From positions 124,001 through 188,000 of the forward strand of contig NZ_PCOQ01000009.1 of the NCBI RefSeq assembly GCF_002975275.1: 64,000 nucleotides of DNA, given 5' to 3'. Below are positions 52,528 through 62,679 of the stretch, piece by piece (position 1 is the first letter of the stretch; each line of letters starts with the position of its first letter). The stretch is from Achromobacter sp. MYb9. Lineage in GTDB: Bacteria > Pseudomonadota > Gammaproteobacteria > Burkholderiales > Burkholderiaceae_B. The position numbers were made by a program, and so were the translations under genes. The notes under the pieces are model-generated. The model saw only the letters and a program-made list of their open reading frames with translations. It was not told the origin of the DNA and searched no databases.

Positions 52528-55500
52528 GTGTCCCTAGTTCAGCATCTGCCTGGTTCCTCTGTCCTGTCCTCCTTTCGTCGCGATCGCCTGCTGGCGCAAC
52601 TAAAGGAAGCCGGCCTGCCGGTGGCCGACATCTCCGCTCGCTACGAGCACTTCGTCAGCACCGACGCCGCCCTGACGGCCGAACAGCAGCAACACCTGAC
52701 CCAACTGCTGGATTACGGCACCCCCAGCACGGCTGAAACGCCCGCCAAGAGCTTGTCCCTGCTGGTCATTCCGCGCCTGGGCACCATTTCCCCGTGGGCC
52801 AGCAAGGCCACCGACATCGCCCACAATTGCGGCCTGTCGTCGGTGCACCGCATCGAACGCGGCGTGCGCTACGTGATTACTCCGGAACGCGGCCTGTTGG
52901 GCACCAAGTCTTTCGACGACGCCATGCTGGCGCGCGCGGCGGATTGCCTGCACGACCGCATGACCGAAACCGTGGTCGACGCCAGCTTTGACGGCCAGGC
53001 GCTGTTCCAGGCGCTGGCTGGCAAGCCGATGCGCACCGTCGGCGTCCAGGCTGACGGCGTCAAGGCGCTGGCCGAAGCCAATGTGTCGCTGGGCCTGGCC
53101 TTGTCCGAAGACGAAATCGAATACCTGGCCAAGTCGTTCACGGACCTGGGGCGCGACCCCACCGACGTGGAACTGATGATGTTCGCGCAGGCCAACAGCG
53201 AACACTGCCGCCACAAGATCTTCAACGCCGAATGGGTGATCGACGGCCAGGAACAGCCCAACACGCTGTTCGGCATGATCCGCGCCACGCACAAGGCGCA
53301 GCCGGAAGGCACGGTCGTGGCGTATTCGGACAACGCCGCCATCATGGCCGGTGGCCCCGCGCAGCGCTTCCAGGCCGGGGTGCCCGGCGTCACGGGGCAG
53401 GGCGCTGACGGCGCCAAGTACATCCGCCGCGACACCACCGTGCACACCTTGATGAAGGTGGAAACCCACAACCACCCGACCGCGATCGCCCCGTTCCCGG
53501 GCGCATCGACCGGCGCGGGCGGCGAAATCCGCGACGAAGGCGCCACCGGCCGTGGCTCCAAGCCCAAGGCCGGCCTGACTGGCTTCACCGTGTCGCACCT
53601 GCGTTTCGACGACGCGCTGCAACCCTGGGAAGCCGATCACCACGGCCTGCCCGAGCGCATCGCCTCGCCGCTGTCCATCATGATCGACGGCCCCATTGGC
53701 GGCGCCGCGTTCAACAATGAATTTGGCCGACCCAACCTGCTGGGCTACTTCCGTTCGTTCGAGCAGACGGCGGGCGGCACGCGCTGGGGCTATCACAAGC
53801 CCATCATGATCGCGGGCGGCCTGGGCAGCATCGACGCCGGCCTGACCCACAAAGACGTGATTCCCCCCGGCGCGCTGCTGATCCAGCTGGGCGGCCCGGG
53901 CTTCCGTATCGGCATGGGCGGCGGTGCCGCGTCCAGCATCAGCATGGGCAGCAACTCGGCCGAACTGGACTTTGATTCCGTCCAGCGCGGCAACCCGGAA
54001 ATCGAACGCCGCGCGCAGGAAGTCATCGACCGCTGCTGGCAGCAAGCCGAAAACAACCCCATCATCGCCATCCACGACGTGGGTGCGGGCGGCTTGTCCA
54101 ATGCCTTCCCGGAATTGGTCAACGACGCCGGCCGTGGCGCCATCTTCGACTTGAAGCGCGTGCCGCTGGAAGAGTCCGGCCTGTCGCCCGCTGAAGTCTG
54201 GAGCAATGAATCGCAGGAACGCTACGTCCTGTCGATCCTGCCGAAAGACCTGGAACGCTTTGACGCCATCGCCCGCCGCGAGCGCTGCCCGTACGCGGTG
54301 GTGGGCGTGGCCACCGAAGAACGCCAGCTGCGCGTGGTGGACGGCGAGGGCCTGCCCGGCCTGGATACCATTCGCCCGCAAGGCGAGGCCGAAGTGCGCC
54401 CCGTGGACGTGCCGATCGACGTCATCCTGGGCAAGCCGCCGCGCATGACGCGCGACGTGCGCCGCCTGCCGGGCGTGTCCGCGCCGCTGGACCTGGCGGG
54501 CATCGACCTGACGGAGGCCGCCTACCGCGTGCTGCGCCATCCCACCGTCGCCAACAAGTCCTTCCTGATCACCATCGGCGACCGCACCGTGGGCGGGCTG
54601 TCCAGCCGCGATCAGATGGTTGGCCCGTGGCAAGTGCCGGTGGCGGACTGCGCGGTTACCTTGGCCGATTATGAAGGCTTCCGTGGCGAAGCCATGTCGA
54701 TGGGCGAACGCACCCCCATCGCCATGCTCGACGCCCCGGCGTCCGGCCGCATGGCCGTGGCCGAAGCCCTGACCAACCTGGCCGCCGCCGACGTGGCGCG
54801 CCTGGAAGACATCAAACTGTCCGCCAACTGGATGGCCGCTTGCGGCGTGGACGGCCAGGACGCTGCGCTGTATGACACCGTGTCCGCCGTCAGCGAACTG
54901 TGCCAGGCCACCGGCCTGTCCATCCCCGTGGGCAAGGATTCCCTGTCCATGAAAACGTCCTGGGAACAGGACGGCGAGCAGCGCCAGGTGGTGGCGCCGG
55001 TGTCGCTGGTGGTCACGGCGTTCGCGCCCGTGGCCGACGTGCGCGCCAGCCTGACCCCGCAACTGCGTACCGACGCCGGGGACAGCGTGCTGATCCTGAT
55101 CGACCTGGGCCGCGGCCGTCACCGCATGGGCGGCTCGATCCTGGCGCAGACGTACAACCAGATCGGCGAAACCGTGCCGGACATCGACGCGCCGCAAGAC
55201 CTGCGCGCGTTCTTCATCACGATCCGCACGCTGGCCGAAGCCGGCACCATCCTGGCCTATCACGACCGTTCCGACGGCGGCCTGTTCGCCACGCTGACCG
55301 AAATGGCCTTCGCCGGCCGCACCGGTATTTCCGTGAACCTGGACATGCTGACGTTCGATCCGCAATCGGCGGACTGGGGCGACTACAAGATCCGCCCCGA
55401 CCAGGTAAAGGTGCAGCGCGAAGAACTGACGCTGAAGGCGCTGTTCTCGGAAGAAGCCGGCGCCGTCATCCAGGTACCGGCATCGCAGCGCGACGCGGTC

Positions 55501-56577
55501 ATGCAAGTGCTGCGCGGCGCGGGCCTGTCGGCCCACTCGCACGTCATCGGCGGCCTGAACGGCGCCGACGAAGTCGAGTTCTACCGCGACGGCAAGAAGG
55601 TCTGGGGCCAGCCGCGTGCTGACCTGGGCCGCGCCTGGAGCGAAGTGTCCTACCGCATCATGGCGCGTCGTGACAACCCCGCCTGCGCCCAAGCCGAACT
55701 GGACGTCTGGAACGATACGACCGACCCGGGCATGAGCCCGAACGTGTCGTTCGACCCGCAAGAAGACATCGCGGCGCCCTTCATCAACACCGGCAAGCGT
55801 CCGCGCGTGGCCATCCTGCGCGAGCAGGGCTGCAACAGCCAGGTGGAAATGGCCTGGGCGTTCGACACCTCGGGCTTCGAAGCCATCGACGTCCACATGA
55901 CCGACCTGCTGGCCGGCCGCGTGGACCTGGCGCAGATGCAAGGCCTGGTGGCCGTGGGCGGTTTCAGCTACGGCGACGTGCTGGGCGCCGGCGAAGGCTG
56001 GGCACGGACCATCCGCTTCAACAGCCAGTTGTCGGACCAATTCGCCGCGTACTTCGCGCGTCCGGATACGTTCGCGCTGGGCGTGTGCAACGGTTGCCAG
56101 ATGATGGCGGCGTTGGCCCCCATGATTCCGGGCGCCGAGCACTGGCCGCGCTTCACGCGCAACCAGTCGGAAAAGTACGAAGCGCGCCTGTCGATGGTGG
56201 AACTGGCCAAGTCGCCGTCCATCTTCTTCGCCGGCATGGAAGGCGCCCGCATCCCGGTCGCCGTGGCCCATGGCGAAGGCTTTGCCGATTTCTCGCAGCA
56301 AGGCGACGCCAGCCGTGTGCTGACCGCCGCGCGCTACATCGACAACCGCGGGCAAGCCACCGAGGCCTATCCGTTCAACCCGAACGGCAGCCCGGGCGGC
56401 CTGACGTCCGTCACCACCGCCGATGGCCGCTTCACGGTCATGATGCCGCACCCGGAACGCGTGACCCGCAACGTCATGATGTCGTGGGCGCCCGAGCAAT
56501 GGGGCAATGCCGACAAGGGCGGGGCATACAGCCCGTGGATGCGCATTTTCCGCAACGCGCGCGTCTGGCTGAAGTAA
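52528..56577 (+). CDS. purL: Phosphoribosylformylglycinamidine synthase
   Basis: This 1349-residue large-type PurL makes FGAM from FGAR, glutamine and ATP, the fourth step of purine synthesis. The N-terminal and linker domains are followed by two AIR-synthase-like halves ([25 protein letters not shown] and [13 protein letters not shown] ... [10 protein letters not shown]). The C-terminal glutaminase has GVCNGCQMM (catalytic Cys) and [10 protein letters not shown] (His, Glu). The GTG at 52528 was chosen because it begins [13 protein letters not shown], the usual N-terminus of betaproteobacterial PurL; a TTG 30 bases upstream is a weaker option. A terminator follows. Confidence 0.96.
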   Translation: MSLVQHLPGSSVLSSFRRDRLLAQLKEAGLPVADISARYEHFVSTDAALTAEQQQHLTQLLDYGTPSTAETPAKSLSLLVIPRLGTISPWASKATDIAHNCGLSSVHRIERGVRYVITPERGLLGTKSFDDAMLARAADCLHDRMTETVVDASFDGQALFQALAGKPMRTVGVQADGVKALAEANVSLGLALSEDEIEYLAKSFTDLGRDPTDVELMMFAQANSEHCRHKIFNAEWVIDGQEQPNTLFGMIRATHKAQPEGTVVAYSDNAAIMAGGPAQRFQAGVPGVTGQGADGAKYIRRDTTVHTLMKVETHNHPTAIAPFPGASTGAGGEIRDEGATGRGSKPKAGLTGFTVSHLRFDDALQPWEADHHGLPERIASPLSIMIDGPIGGAAFNNEFGRPNLLGYFRSFEQTAGGTRWGYHKPIMIAGGLGSIDAGLTHKDVIPPGALLIQLGGPGFRIGMGGGAASSISMGSNSAELDFDSVQRGNPEIERRAQEVIDRCWQQAENNPIIAIHDVGAGGLSNAFPELVNDAGRGAIFDLKRVPLEESGLSPAEVWSNESQERYVLSILPKDLERFDAIARRERCPYAVVGVATEERQLRVVDGEGLPGLDTIRPQGEAEVRPVDVPIDVILGKPPRMTRDVRRLPGVSAPLDLAGIDLTEAAYRVLRHPTVANKSFLITIGDRTVGGLSSRDQMVGPWQVPVADCAVTLADYEGFRGEAMSMGERTPIAMLDAPASGRMAVAEALTNLAAADVARLEDIKLSANWMAACGVDGQDAALYDTVSAVSELCQATGLSIPVGKDSLSMKTSWEQDGEQRQVVAPVSLVVTAFAPVADVRASLTPQLRTDAGDSVLILIDLGRGRHRMGGSILAQTYNQIGETVPDIDAPQDLRAFFITIRTLAEAGTILAYHDRSDGGLFATLTEMAFAGRTGISVNLDMLTFDPQSADWGDYKIRPDQVKVQREELTLKALFSEEAGAVIQVPASQRDAVMQVLRGAGLSAHSHVIGGLNGADEVEFYRDGKKVWGQPRADLGRAWSEVSYRIMARRDNPACAQAELDVWNDTTDPGMSPNVSFDPQEDIAAPFINTGKRPRVAILREQGCNSQVEMAWAFDTSGFEAIDVHMTDLLAGRVDLAQMQGLVAVGGFSYGDVLGAGEGWARTIRFNSQLSDQFAAYFARPDTFALGVCNGCQMMAALAPMIPGAEHWPRFTRNQSEKYEARLSMVELAKSPSIFFAGMEGARIPVAVAHGEGFADFSQQGDASRVLTAARYIDNRGQATEAYPFNPNGSPGGLTSVTTADGRFTVMMPHPERVTRNVMMSWAPEQWGNADKGGAYSPWMRIFRNARVWLK

Positions 56578-56621
56578 AACCAGCTGCGACCACCCCTGGC
56601 CCGCTAACCGGGCTCAGGCAG

Positions 56622-56646
56622 AAAACGGGCTTCGGCCCGTTTTTTT
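56622..56646 (+). terminator. Intrinsic terminator of purL
   Basis: AAAACGGGC-TTCG-GCCCGTTTT forms a 9-base stem with a UUCG tetraloop, followed by further T. A textbook Rho-independent terminator 45 bases after purL. Confidence 0.93.
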
Positions 56647-56683
56647 ATCGTCGCGATTGGCGTGTGCCTGGGATGGGCATGGA

Positions 56684-57592
56684 TCAGGGCAGGGCGCCGT
56701 GCAGGGACGATGCCTGGCCGGCGAACTGCGTGGCCAGTTCCTCCGCCGCGGGCGTCAGCGGTTGCCCGGCGCGCTGAAGCAGACTGATCACGTAGGCGGG
56801 CAGCGGCTCTTCGACCGGCACGATTTCCAGTTGTTCGCGCAGCAGACCGGTCGTGATCAGCGCGGTGGGCAGCAGCGCCATGCGGTCGCTGTTGGCCACC
56901 AGCGCGGCGGCGTCGATCAGTCCGTCCGTATGCATGTCCACGCGGGGCGAGCCCAGCCGCGCCTGCTCAAACACCTGATACACGGATGCGCCCGGCTGGC
57001 CGGGCGGGCCGGCCACCGCGAAGAGCTCCTCCTGCAACGCCTTCAGGGACCGCGCATGCCGCATGGGATGGCCGCGGCGCGCGGCGACGGCCATCGGGCT
57101 GTTCATCAGCGTGCGCGCCTTCACCTGCGCGTCGGGCAGGTCGTGGCCAAGCGGGCAGATGGCGAAGTCCAGCAGCCCGTCCCGCAGCAGCGGCGTCAGC
57201 GTATGGCAAAGCCCGCTGCGGCTGCTGAGTTCCACATCGGGATAAATCAGACGGAATCGGTGGATAGCCGACGGTGCCAGCAGCATGGAAGCCACCGCTG
57301 AAATGCCGTATTGCACCTTGCCACTGCGGTCGCCGAGCATTTGTGCCATGGTGTCGCGCGCGCGCTTGGTCTCGTGCACCAGATGCTGCGCATGCGGCAG
57401 AAAGCGTTTGCCATAGTCGTTGGGGCGCATGCCTTTGGCGTGGCGCTCGAATAGCGGCAACCCCAGCGTGTTTTCCAGCCTGCGCAGGGATTTGGTCATG
57501 GCGGGCTGGGTCTGTCCGGTGGCACGCGCCGCCGCATGCACGCTGCCGTGTTGCGTGACGGCAAGGAAATCGAATACCTGCTGCAGCTTCAT
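56684..57592 (-). CDS. LysR-type transcriptional regulator
   Basis: This 302-residue regulator has an HTH at 3-60 (VFDFLAVTQHGSVHAAARATGQTQPAMTKSLRRLEN) and an effector domain of the CysB/CbbR-like fold. It is divergent from a chemoreceptor gene, which has its own sigma-28-type promoter and is not an obvious target. The regulated gene is therefore unclear. Confidence 0.92.
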   Translation of the reverse strand: MKLQQVFDFLAVTQHGSVHAAARATGQTQPAMTKSLRRLENTLGLPLFERHAKGMRPNDYGKRFLPHAQHLVHETKRARDTMAQMLGDRSGKVQYGISAVASMLLAPSAIHRFRLIYPDVELSSRSGLCHTLTPLLRDGLLDFAICPLGHDLPDAQVKARTLMNSPMAVAARRGHPMRHARSLKALQEELFAVAGPPGQPGASVYQVFEQARLGSPRVDMHTDGLIDAAALVANSDRMALLPTALITTGLLREQLEIVPVEEPLPAYVISLLQRAGQPLTPAAEELATQFAGQASSLHGALP

Positions 57593-57750
57593 CTTGATGT
57601 CTCCCCGGGATCACTCGGTGTGCCTGTTCTGAGCGGGCCCCACGCCGCCTGTTATGGGGTGAATGACCGTAGTCCATTAACCCGTGCCCGGCAACCTTGG
57701 GCCGGGCAGCGGTTGACCGATGTCAAACAGATGTAACCCAATGAGATATT

Positions 57751-57777
57751 TAACTTTTCATTGCATTGGGCCGTTAA
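57751..57777 (+). promoter_or_regulatory. Sigma-28 (FliA) type promoter
   Basis: TAACTTTT-N11-GCCGTTAA matches the FliA consensus TAAAGTTT-N11-GCCGATAA at most positions, with exact spacing. It lies 36 bases upstream of the chemoreceptor start, linking that gene to the flagellar regulon. An inverted repeat CCCAATG/CATTGGG (57737-57770) overlaps it. Confidence 0.75.
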
Positions 57778-57813
57778 CCGGACAAGCGTTATGCAACTCC
57801 GGAGTGGCCTTTC

Positions 57814-59442
57814 ATGTTCAAGAATTTAAGTATCCGAGCAATCCTCACGTCCGCCCTGGGCGTCTTCTTTGCGCTCTTCCTGGTAACCGGCGTCGCCGTG
57901 TATCAGCAACTGACGTCCAACCGCACGTCCATTGAGCTGCTGCTGGACACCAACCTGGTCCGCGCCAACGCCGTGGACGCGGCGGCTGCTGAATTGCTGC
58001 GCGCGCGCCTGGTGCTGCTGGCGGCGCAAAGCGCGCTGCTGGAAGGCAAGAGCATCGACAGCCTGGCCAGCATGCAGCGGCTGGACGGCTACACCAAAAA
58101 GGCGTCCGACCTGGTCGATATCGCCCGCAAGCAGCCCGAGACGTCCGCCGAGGGCAAGCCCTTGTTCACCGCCGCGCTGGCTGCCTATGACGTCTACCAG
58201 CGGGATGCCATCGCGCCCATGGTGGCCGCCATCCGTGCCGGCAAGCCGCAGGACGCCAGCCGGTTGAACCTTGAAAAGGTCACGCCGCTGGGCATCGCGT
58301 TCACGCAGGCCATCCAGAAGTATGTGGACTATGCCGACGAAGTGGGCCAGCGCGTTGCGCGCGACACGTCCGCGCGCATCAACGGGGCGATCGTGCTGCT
58401 TGTCTGTCTGCTGGCGGTGGTGGCCGTGCTGGTGGTCAGCCTGTACGTGATTTTCGCGCGCTCGGTGTTCCGTCCCATGCACGACGCCGGCCGTTTGTTC
58501 GACCGCATCGCCGCGGGCGACCTCAGCAACCGCATCGAGCAGCGTGGCAACAACGAGATCGGCGTGTTGTATGCCGCGGTCAAGCGCATGCAGGACAGCC
58601 TGGCCCGCACGGTATCGGCCGTGCGATTGGGCGTGGAAGAGATCCACACCGGTTCGCGCGAAATCGCGGCGGGCAACATCGACCTGTCTTCCCGCACCGA
58701 GCAGCAGGCGGCCTCACTGGAGGAAACCGCGGCCAGCATGGACGAACTGTCGTCCACCGTGAAGAACAATGCGGACAGTTCGCGCAGCGCATCGCAATTG
58801 GCCACGGCGGCCTCGGAAGTGGCCACGCGGGGCGGCAGGGCGGTGGGCGACGTGGTGGGCACGATGCGCGGCATCGCCGACAGCTCCAAACGCATTGCCG
58901 ACATCGTCGGCGTGATCGACGGCATCGCGTTCCAGACCAACATCCTGGCGCTGAACGCCGCGGTGGAAGCGGCGCGCGCGGGTGAGCAAGGCAAGGGCTT
59001 TGCCGTGGTGGCCAGCGAAGTGCGCGCGCTGGCGCAACGCAGCGGTCAGGCGGCGAAGGAAATCAAGGGTCTGATCGACGAGTCCGTGCAGAAGGTGTCG
59101 ATTGGATCGGACCAGGTGGAAGCCGCTGGCGCCACCATGCAGGAGATCGTCGTGTCGGTGCGCCGCGTGACGGACATCATCAACGAGATCTCAAGCGCGT
59201 CCGAAGAGCAGTCGCAAGGCATCCAGCAGGTGAATCAGGCCGTGTCGCAAATGGATAGCGTGACGCAGCAGAACGCGGCGCTGGTTGAGCAGGCCGCGGC
59301 CTCCGCGGCGTCGCTGGAGACGCAGGCGCAGCGGCTGCGCGAGGCCGTGGCGGTGTTCAAGCTGCAAGCCGGCAGGCAGGTGATCGACGCCGATGCGCCC
59401 GCGTTGGGACGCGGCCAGGAACCGGCGCTGATCGGCGCCTGA
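57814..59442 (+). CDS. Methyl-accepting chemotaxis protein
   Basis: This 542-residue Tar-like receptor has TM1 at about 10-30, a periplasmic four-helix-bundle ligand domain of the TarH type, TM2 at about 190-213 and HAMP at about 215-265 ([22 protein letters not shown]). A long signalling coiled coil carries the tip [30 protein letters not shown] and methylation segments such as [17 protein letters not shown]. It lacks a C-terminal NWETF-type CheR pentapeptide. GGAG precedes the ATG. The ligand is unknown. Confidence 0.95.
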   Translation: MFKNLSIRAILTSALGVFFALFLVTGVAVYQQLTSNRTSIELLLDTNLVRANAVDAAAAELLRARLVLLAAQSALLEGKSIDSLASMQRLDGYTKKASDLVDIARKQPETSAEGKPLFTAALAAYDVYQRDAIAPMVAAIRAGKPQDASRLNLEKVTPLGIAFTQAIQKYVDYADEVGQRVARDTSARINGAIVLLVCLLAVVAVLVVSLYVIFARSVFRPMHDAGRLFDRIAAGDLSNRIEQRGNNEIGVLYAAVKRMQDSLARTVSAVRLGVEEIHTGSREIAAGNIDLSSRTEQQAASLEETAASMDELSSTVKNNADSSRSASQLATAASEVATRGGRAVGDVVGTMRGIADSSKRIADIVGVIDGIAFQTNILALNAAVEAARAGEQGKGFAVVASEVRALAQRSGQAAKEIKGLIDESVQKVSIGSDQVEAAGATMQEIVVSVRRVTDIINEISSASEEQSQGIQQVNQAVSQMDSVTQQNAALVEQAAASAASLETQAQRLREAVAVFKLQAGRQVIDADAPALGRGQEPALIGA

Positions 59443-59447
59443 CGGCA

Positions 59448-59476
59448 ACGGCCATCGGCACATTGCCGGTGGCCGT
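59448..59476. terminator. Long hairpin after chemoreceptor
   Basis: ACGGCCA-T-CGGCA-CAT-TGCCG-G-TGGCCGT forms a nearly perfect 12-pair stem 5 bases after the chemoreceptor stop, followed by CTTATC only. It probably terminates or protects the transcript between convergent genes. Confidence 0.6.
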
Positions 59477-59545
59477 CTTATCGCCGCAGGGGCCGCGGAG
59501 CACGCTGCCCGGATCGGGCACATGCGTTACTCCGCTTCGTCCTGC

Positions 59546-60535
59546 TTACTGGTCCAGTTGAATCTTGGCGTCGGCGGCCACGTTCTTCCATTTCTTCACG
59601 TCGCTGGCAATCACTTGCTGGAACGCGTCCGAGGTGCCCGCCACGACCGTGCCGCCCAGGCTGGCCATCTTGGCCTTCACGTCCGGGGCGTTCAGCGCCT
59701 TGACCGAGGCGTCGTGCAGCTTCTTCTTCACGTCTTCCGGCAAACCCTTGGGCGCCAGCAGGCCGTTCCACGCGTTGGCCTCATAGCGCGCCAGGCCGGC
59801 TTCCTTGAAGGTCGGCGTGTCGGGCAGTTCGGGCGAACGCGTATCGGCGGCGATGGCGATGGGGCGGATCTGTCCGCCCTTGATGTAGGGCAGCGATGCC
59901 GGCACCGGTTCCCAGATCATCGAGACCTGGCCGCTGATGACGTCGGTGAACGCAGGGCCCGCGCCGCGGTAGGCGATGTGCATGAGCTTGGCGCCCGTCA
60001 TCGACTTCATCAATTCCATGGCCAGGTTGCCCAGGCCGCCCGCGCCCGACGAGGCGTAGGTGTAGCGGTCCGGATTCGCCTTGGACGTTGCGATCAGCGC
60101 GTTCAGGTCGGCCGCCGGGAAATCCTTCGTGACGCTCAGCACGCCCGGCACGGTCACCAGTTGCGTGATCGCGGTGAAGTCCTGCGTGGCGTCATAAGTC
60201 AGCGACTTGTATACGGCCGGGTTGGTGCCGTGCGTGCTGGACGACGCCAGCAGCAGGATGTAGCCGTCGGGGGCGGAGTCGGCCACGAAGCGGGTGCCGA
60301 TGGACCCGCCTGCGCCCGCCTTGTTCTCGACGACCACGGTGGCGCCCAGTTCGGTGCCCAATTGCGCGGCGAAGACGCGGCCGATGATGTCGGCGGTGCC
60401 GCCCGGGGCGAACGGCACGATCAGGCGCACGGGCTTGGAGGGGTAGTCCGCGGCTTGCTGCGCCGAAGCGGCGCCGGCGGCCAGCGTGGCGCCGGTCAGC
60501 AGCGCCAGCGCGATGGTGGATTTCTTGAAATTCAT
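59546..60535 (-). CDS. Bug/TctC-family periplasmic receptor
   Basis: This 329-residue orphan tricarboxylate-type receptor has a signal peptide ending ASAQ and then YPSKPVRLIVPFAPGGTADIIGR, the Bug signature. NPDRYTYASSGAGGLGNLA is the second conserved loop. It lies 19 bases after an esterase gene in a LysR-divergent pair, so its ligand may be the ester or acid handled by that enzyme. No TctAB subunits are nearby. Confidence 0.93.
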   Translation of the reverse strand: MNFKKSTIALALLTGATLAAGAASAQQAADYPSKPVRLIVPFAPGGTADIIGRVFAAQLGTELGATVVVENKAGAGGSIGTRFVADSAPDGYILLLASSSTHGTNPAVYKSLTYDATQDFTAITQLVTVPGVLSVTKDFPAADLNALIATSKANPDRYTYASSGAGGLGNLAMELMKSMTGAKLMHIAYRGAGPAFTDVISGQVSMIWEPVPASLPYIKGGQIRPIAIAADTRSPELPDTPTFKEAGLARYEANAWNGLLAPKGLPEDVKKKLHDASVKALNAPDVKAKMASLGGTVVAGTSDAFQQVIASDVKKWKNVAADAKIQLDQ

Positions 60536-60554
60536 CTGTGTCTCCAGGTGAAGG

Positions 60555-61511
60555 TTAGTCGAGGCTGCGGTCGAGCCATTCGAGGATCAATCCCGCTATC
60601 TGGTCGCTATTGCGGTCCAGCATGCAGAAATGGGAATTGCCGGCGATGCCCGCCGCGGGCAGGTCCAGCACCTGAGTGCGAACGCCGGCCGCGCGTAGCG
60701 CGCGCCAATAGGCATCCGTCTGGCCGCGGTAGCGCAGCCAGGTGTCGTCCGCCTGAAAGTGGTCGCCCCACACCAGCAGATGCGGTGGCAACTGGCAGGG
60801 CACGCAGGCTGGGGTGCCGGTGGGTTCCAGCGCGACCACGGCGCGCACGGTGGCGGCATATTCGTGCGCCAGCAGGGTGGCGAAACCGCCACCCTGGCTG
60901 TGGCCGAAGACGATGCAGGGGCCGGCCAGTTCCAGTAGCTGCCGGTAGGCGTCCAGCGCCATGTCGCCATGGGTGAGCCAGCGCGGCACGAACTGTTTGG
61001 CGAAGGTGTCGAAGGATTCGGTGGGGAATTGCTGCCCCGGATAGGCTTGGCGTGGCTCGCCGGCAGGCGCGTAGCCCGAGCCCGGGCCGATGCGGAACAG
61101 GCGCCACGCCTCTTCCTTTGAGCGGAAGATTGGCGCGCTGTCATAGACCTGCGGGTACATCGCCCATGACGCGCGGCCGCGTTCGGGCGCATCGGAGACA
61201 AACACGTCATAACCGGCTTGCAGCAGGCGCCACAGCCAGCCTTGGCGTCCGTCGGGCGTGCTTTCCCATTGCGCGCCCGTCATGCCGCCGCCATGCCATA
61301 GCAACACCGGGTAGGGATGCCGCGGTTGCGCCAACCGGTATTCCTGCACGTAGAGCTGCCCGACGCTGTAGCCGCCGTTCATGTCGATCAATCGGGGCGA
61401 CGCGTTGTCCACCACCTTTTTCTGCAGCATCGGCACGCCGCCGGCCACGGCTTCGCTGCCGCCCAGGAAATGACTGCGGAGGGATTTGAGCAGGACAGGG
61501 GTGTCGGACAT
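60555..61511 (-). CDS. Alpha/beta-hydrolase esterase
   Basis: This 318-residue hydrolase has the oxyanion HGGGMTG, the nucleophile elbow GHSQGGG (Ser), DAPERGRAS and a C-terminal region with LVWGDHFQ and GIAGNSHFCMLDRNSDQI supplying acid and His. The HGGG form of the oxyanion hole is characteristic of carboxylesterases. The ATG at 61511 was taken; a TTG 12 bases upstream is possible. It forms an operon with the Bug receptor and is divergent from a LysR regulator. Confidence 0.87.
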   Translation of the reverse strand: MSDTPVLLKSLRSHFLGGSEAVAGGVPMLQKKVVDNASPRLIDMNGGYSVGQLYVQEYRLAQPRHPYPVLLWHGGGMTGAQWESTPDGRQGWLWRLLQAGYDVFVSDAPERGRASWAMYPQVYDSAPIFRSKEEAWRLFRIGPGSGYAPAGEPRQAYPGQQFPTESFDTFAKQFVPRWLTHGDMALDAYRQLLELAGPCIVFGHSQGGGFATLLAHEYAATVRAVVALEPTGTPACVPCQLPPHLLVWGDHFQADDTWLRYRGQTDAYWRALRAAGVRTQVLDLPAAGIAGNSHFCMLDRNSDQIAGLILEWLDRSLD

Positions 61512-61548
61512 CGGCGTTACCAAGGAGTGGACGCCGGGATGTTAGTTG

Positions 61549-61562
61549 CCAGATGTATCTGG
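61549..61562. promoter_or_regulatory. Palindrome in esterase-LysR gap (site A)
   Basis: CCAGATGTATCTGG has perfect 6-base arms around GT. Lying 38 bases before the esterase start, it is a candidate LysR operator, together with site B. Confidence 0.4.
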
Positions 61563-61584
61563 GTTGTGCAAAATGAGCATCCCT

Positions 61585-61601
61585 TGTGCCAGATCGGCAC
61601 A
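61585..61601. promoter_or_regulatory. Palindrome in esterase-LysR gap (site B)
   Basis: TGTGCC-AGATC-GGCACA has perfect 6-base arms and lies 38 bases before the LysR start. The shared GCCAGAT string suggests that sites A and B are related. Confidence 0.45.
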
Positions 61602-61639
61602 GGCGTTGAACCCCACGCCGTACCCGTTCTGGAAGAGAT

Positions 61640-62557
61640 ATGGACACCAAATGGCTGGAAGACCTTGTCGCCTTATCGAAGTCGCGCAACATGTTCCAGG
61701 CGGCCGAGGCGCGTAGCGTGACGCATCCGGCGTTCGGACGCCGCATCAAGGCGCTGGAGGAATGGGCGGGCGTGCCGCTGGTTGAGCGCGGCCATCAGGC
61801 CACGACCCTGAACCCGGCCGGGCGCAGCATGCTGGCTGCCGCCATCGACGTGCTGGATATCCTGCGCGACACCCGCCAGGCGCTGCAAAAGCCCGAGCAG
61901 GAACGCAATCGCAAGATCACCATCGCGTCGGGCAAGACCCTGGCGCATTCCGTGCTGCCGGGCGTGATGGCCAGCGTGCAGCAGGGCATGCCGGCGTTCC
62001 AGTTGAAGGTCATCACCACCACGCTGAACTACGGCGTGGACATGCTGGCGGATGGCGAGGTGGATTTCCTGCTGTGCCACGCGCACGAGCCGCTGTACGC
62101 CAAGATCGACAATCCGGGATATCGGTGCCGGCGCGTCGGGGCCGACAAGCTGGTGGCAGTCAGTGCGCCGGTGTCGCCAGGCGGACGCCATCCACGCCAT
62201 GCCGTGCCCAAGCTGGCCTCGGACCCCGCCGTGCCGTTCCTGGCGTACGCCGACAGCATGTCGCTGGGCCGCATCCTGCATGACCGCCTGCGCGGGCTTT
62301 GCGTGGTGCCGCTGCTGCACACCATGTATGAATCGGATTTGGCCGATGCCTTGCACGCGATGGCGCGGCAGGGCTTCGGCCTGGCCTGGCTGCCGCACAC
62401 GCTGATCGAAGCCGACTTGCGAACGGGCGCGCTGGTGCGCGCCGACAGCGCCCGCAACGACATCCATATGGAGATCCGGCTGTACCAGTCGGTCGACAAC
62501 GCCAAACCGCTGGCGCGTCAGGTATGGAGCCGGATCGAAGCGTACGCGGCCCGATAG
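61640..62557 (+). CDS. LysR-type transcriptional regulator
   Basis: This 305-residue regulator has an HTH region of WLEDLVALSKSRNMFQAAEARSVTHPAFGRRIKALEEW, with His-Pro-Ala in place of the usual Gln-Ser/Pro-Ala in the recognition helix. The effector domain runs from about 95 and includes DFLLCHAHEPLY. It is divergent from the esterase-Bug operon with two palindromes between, so it probably controls that operon. Confidence 0.9.
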   Translation: MDTKWLEDLVALSKSRNMFQAAEARSVTHPAFGRRIKALEEWAGVPLVERGHQATTLNPAGRSMLAAAIDVLDILRDTRQALQKPEQERNRKITIASGKTLAHSVLPGVMASVQQGMPAFQLKVITTTLNYGVDMLADGEVDFLLCHAHEPLYAKIDNPGYRCRRVGADKLVAVSAPVSPGGRHPRHAVPKLASDPAVPFLAYADSMSLGRILHDRLRGLCVVPLLHTMYESDLADALHAMARQGFGLAWLPHTLIEADLRTGALVRADSARNDIHMEIRLYQSVDNAKPLARQVWSRIEAYAAR

Positions 62558-62679
62558 CGACACCGAATTCACGCCCGCGAACTTCAAACGGGGACAAAAG
62601 GTGCCAGCGGGCCCGCGCAGGCATAAAATGCCGGATTACCCCATCCCCGCCCGACCACGCACATACAGGATCCCGCGCC

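Noticed and set aside
52600..56499. Very long open frame antisense to purL
   Set aside because: It is the mirror of a high-GC gene whose third-position bias keeps the opposite frame open. The translation is rich in Ala, Arg, His and Gly, with no domain.
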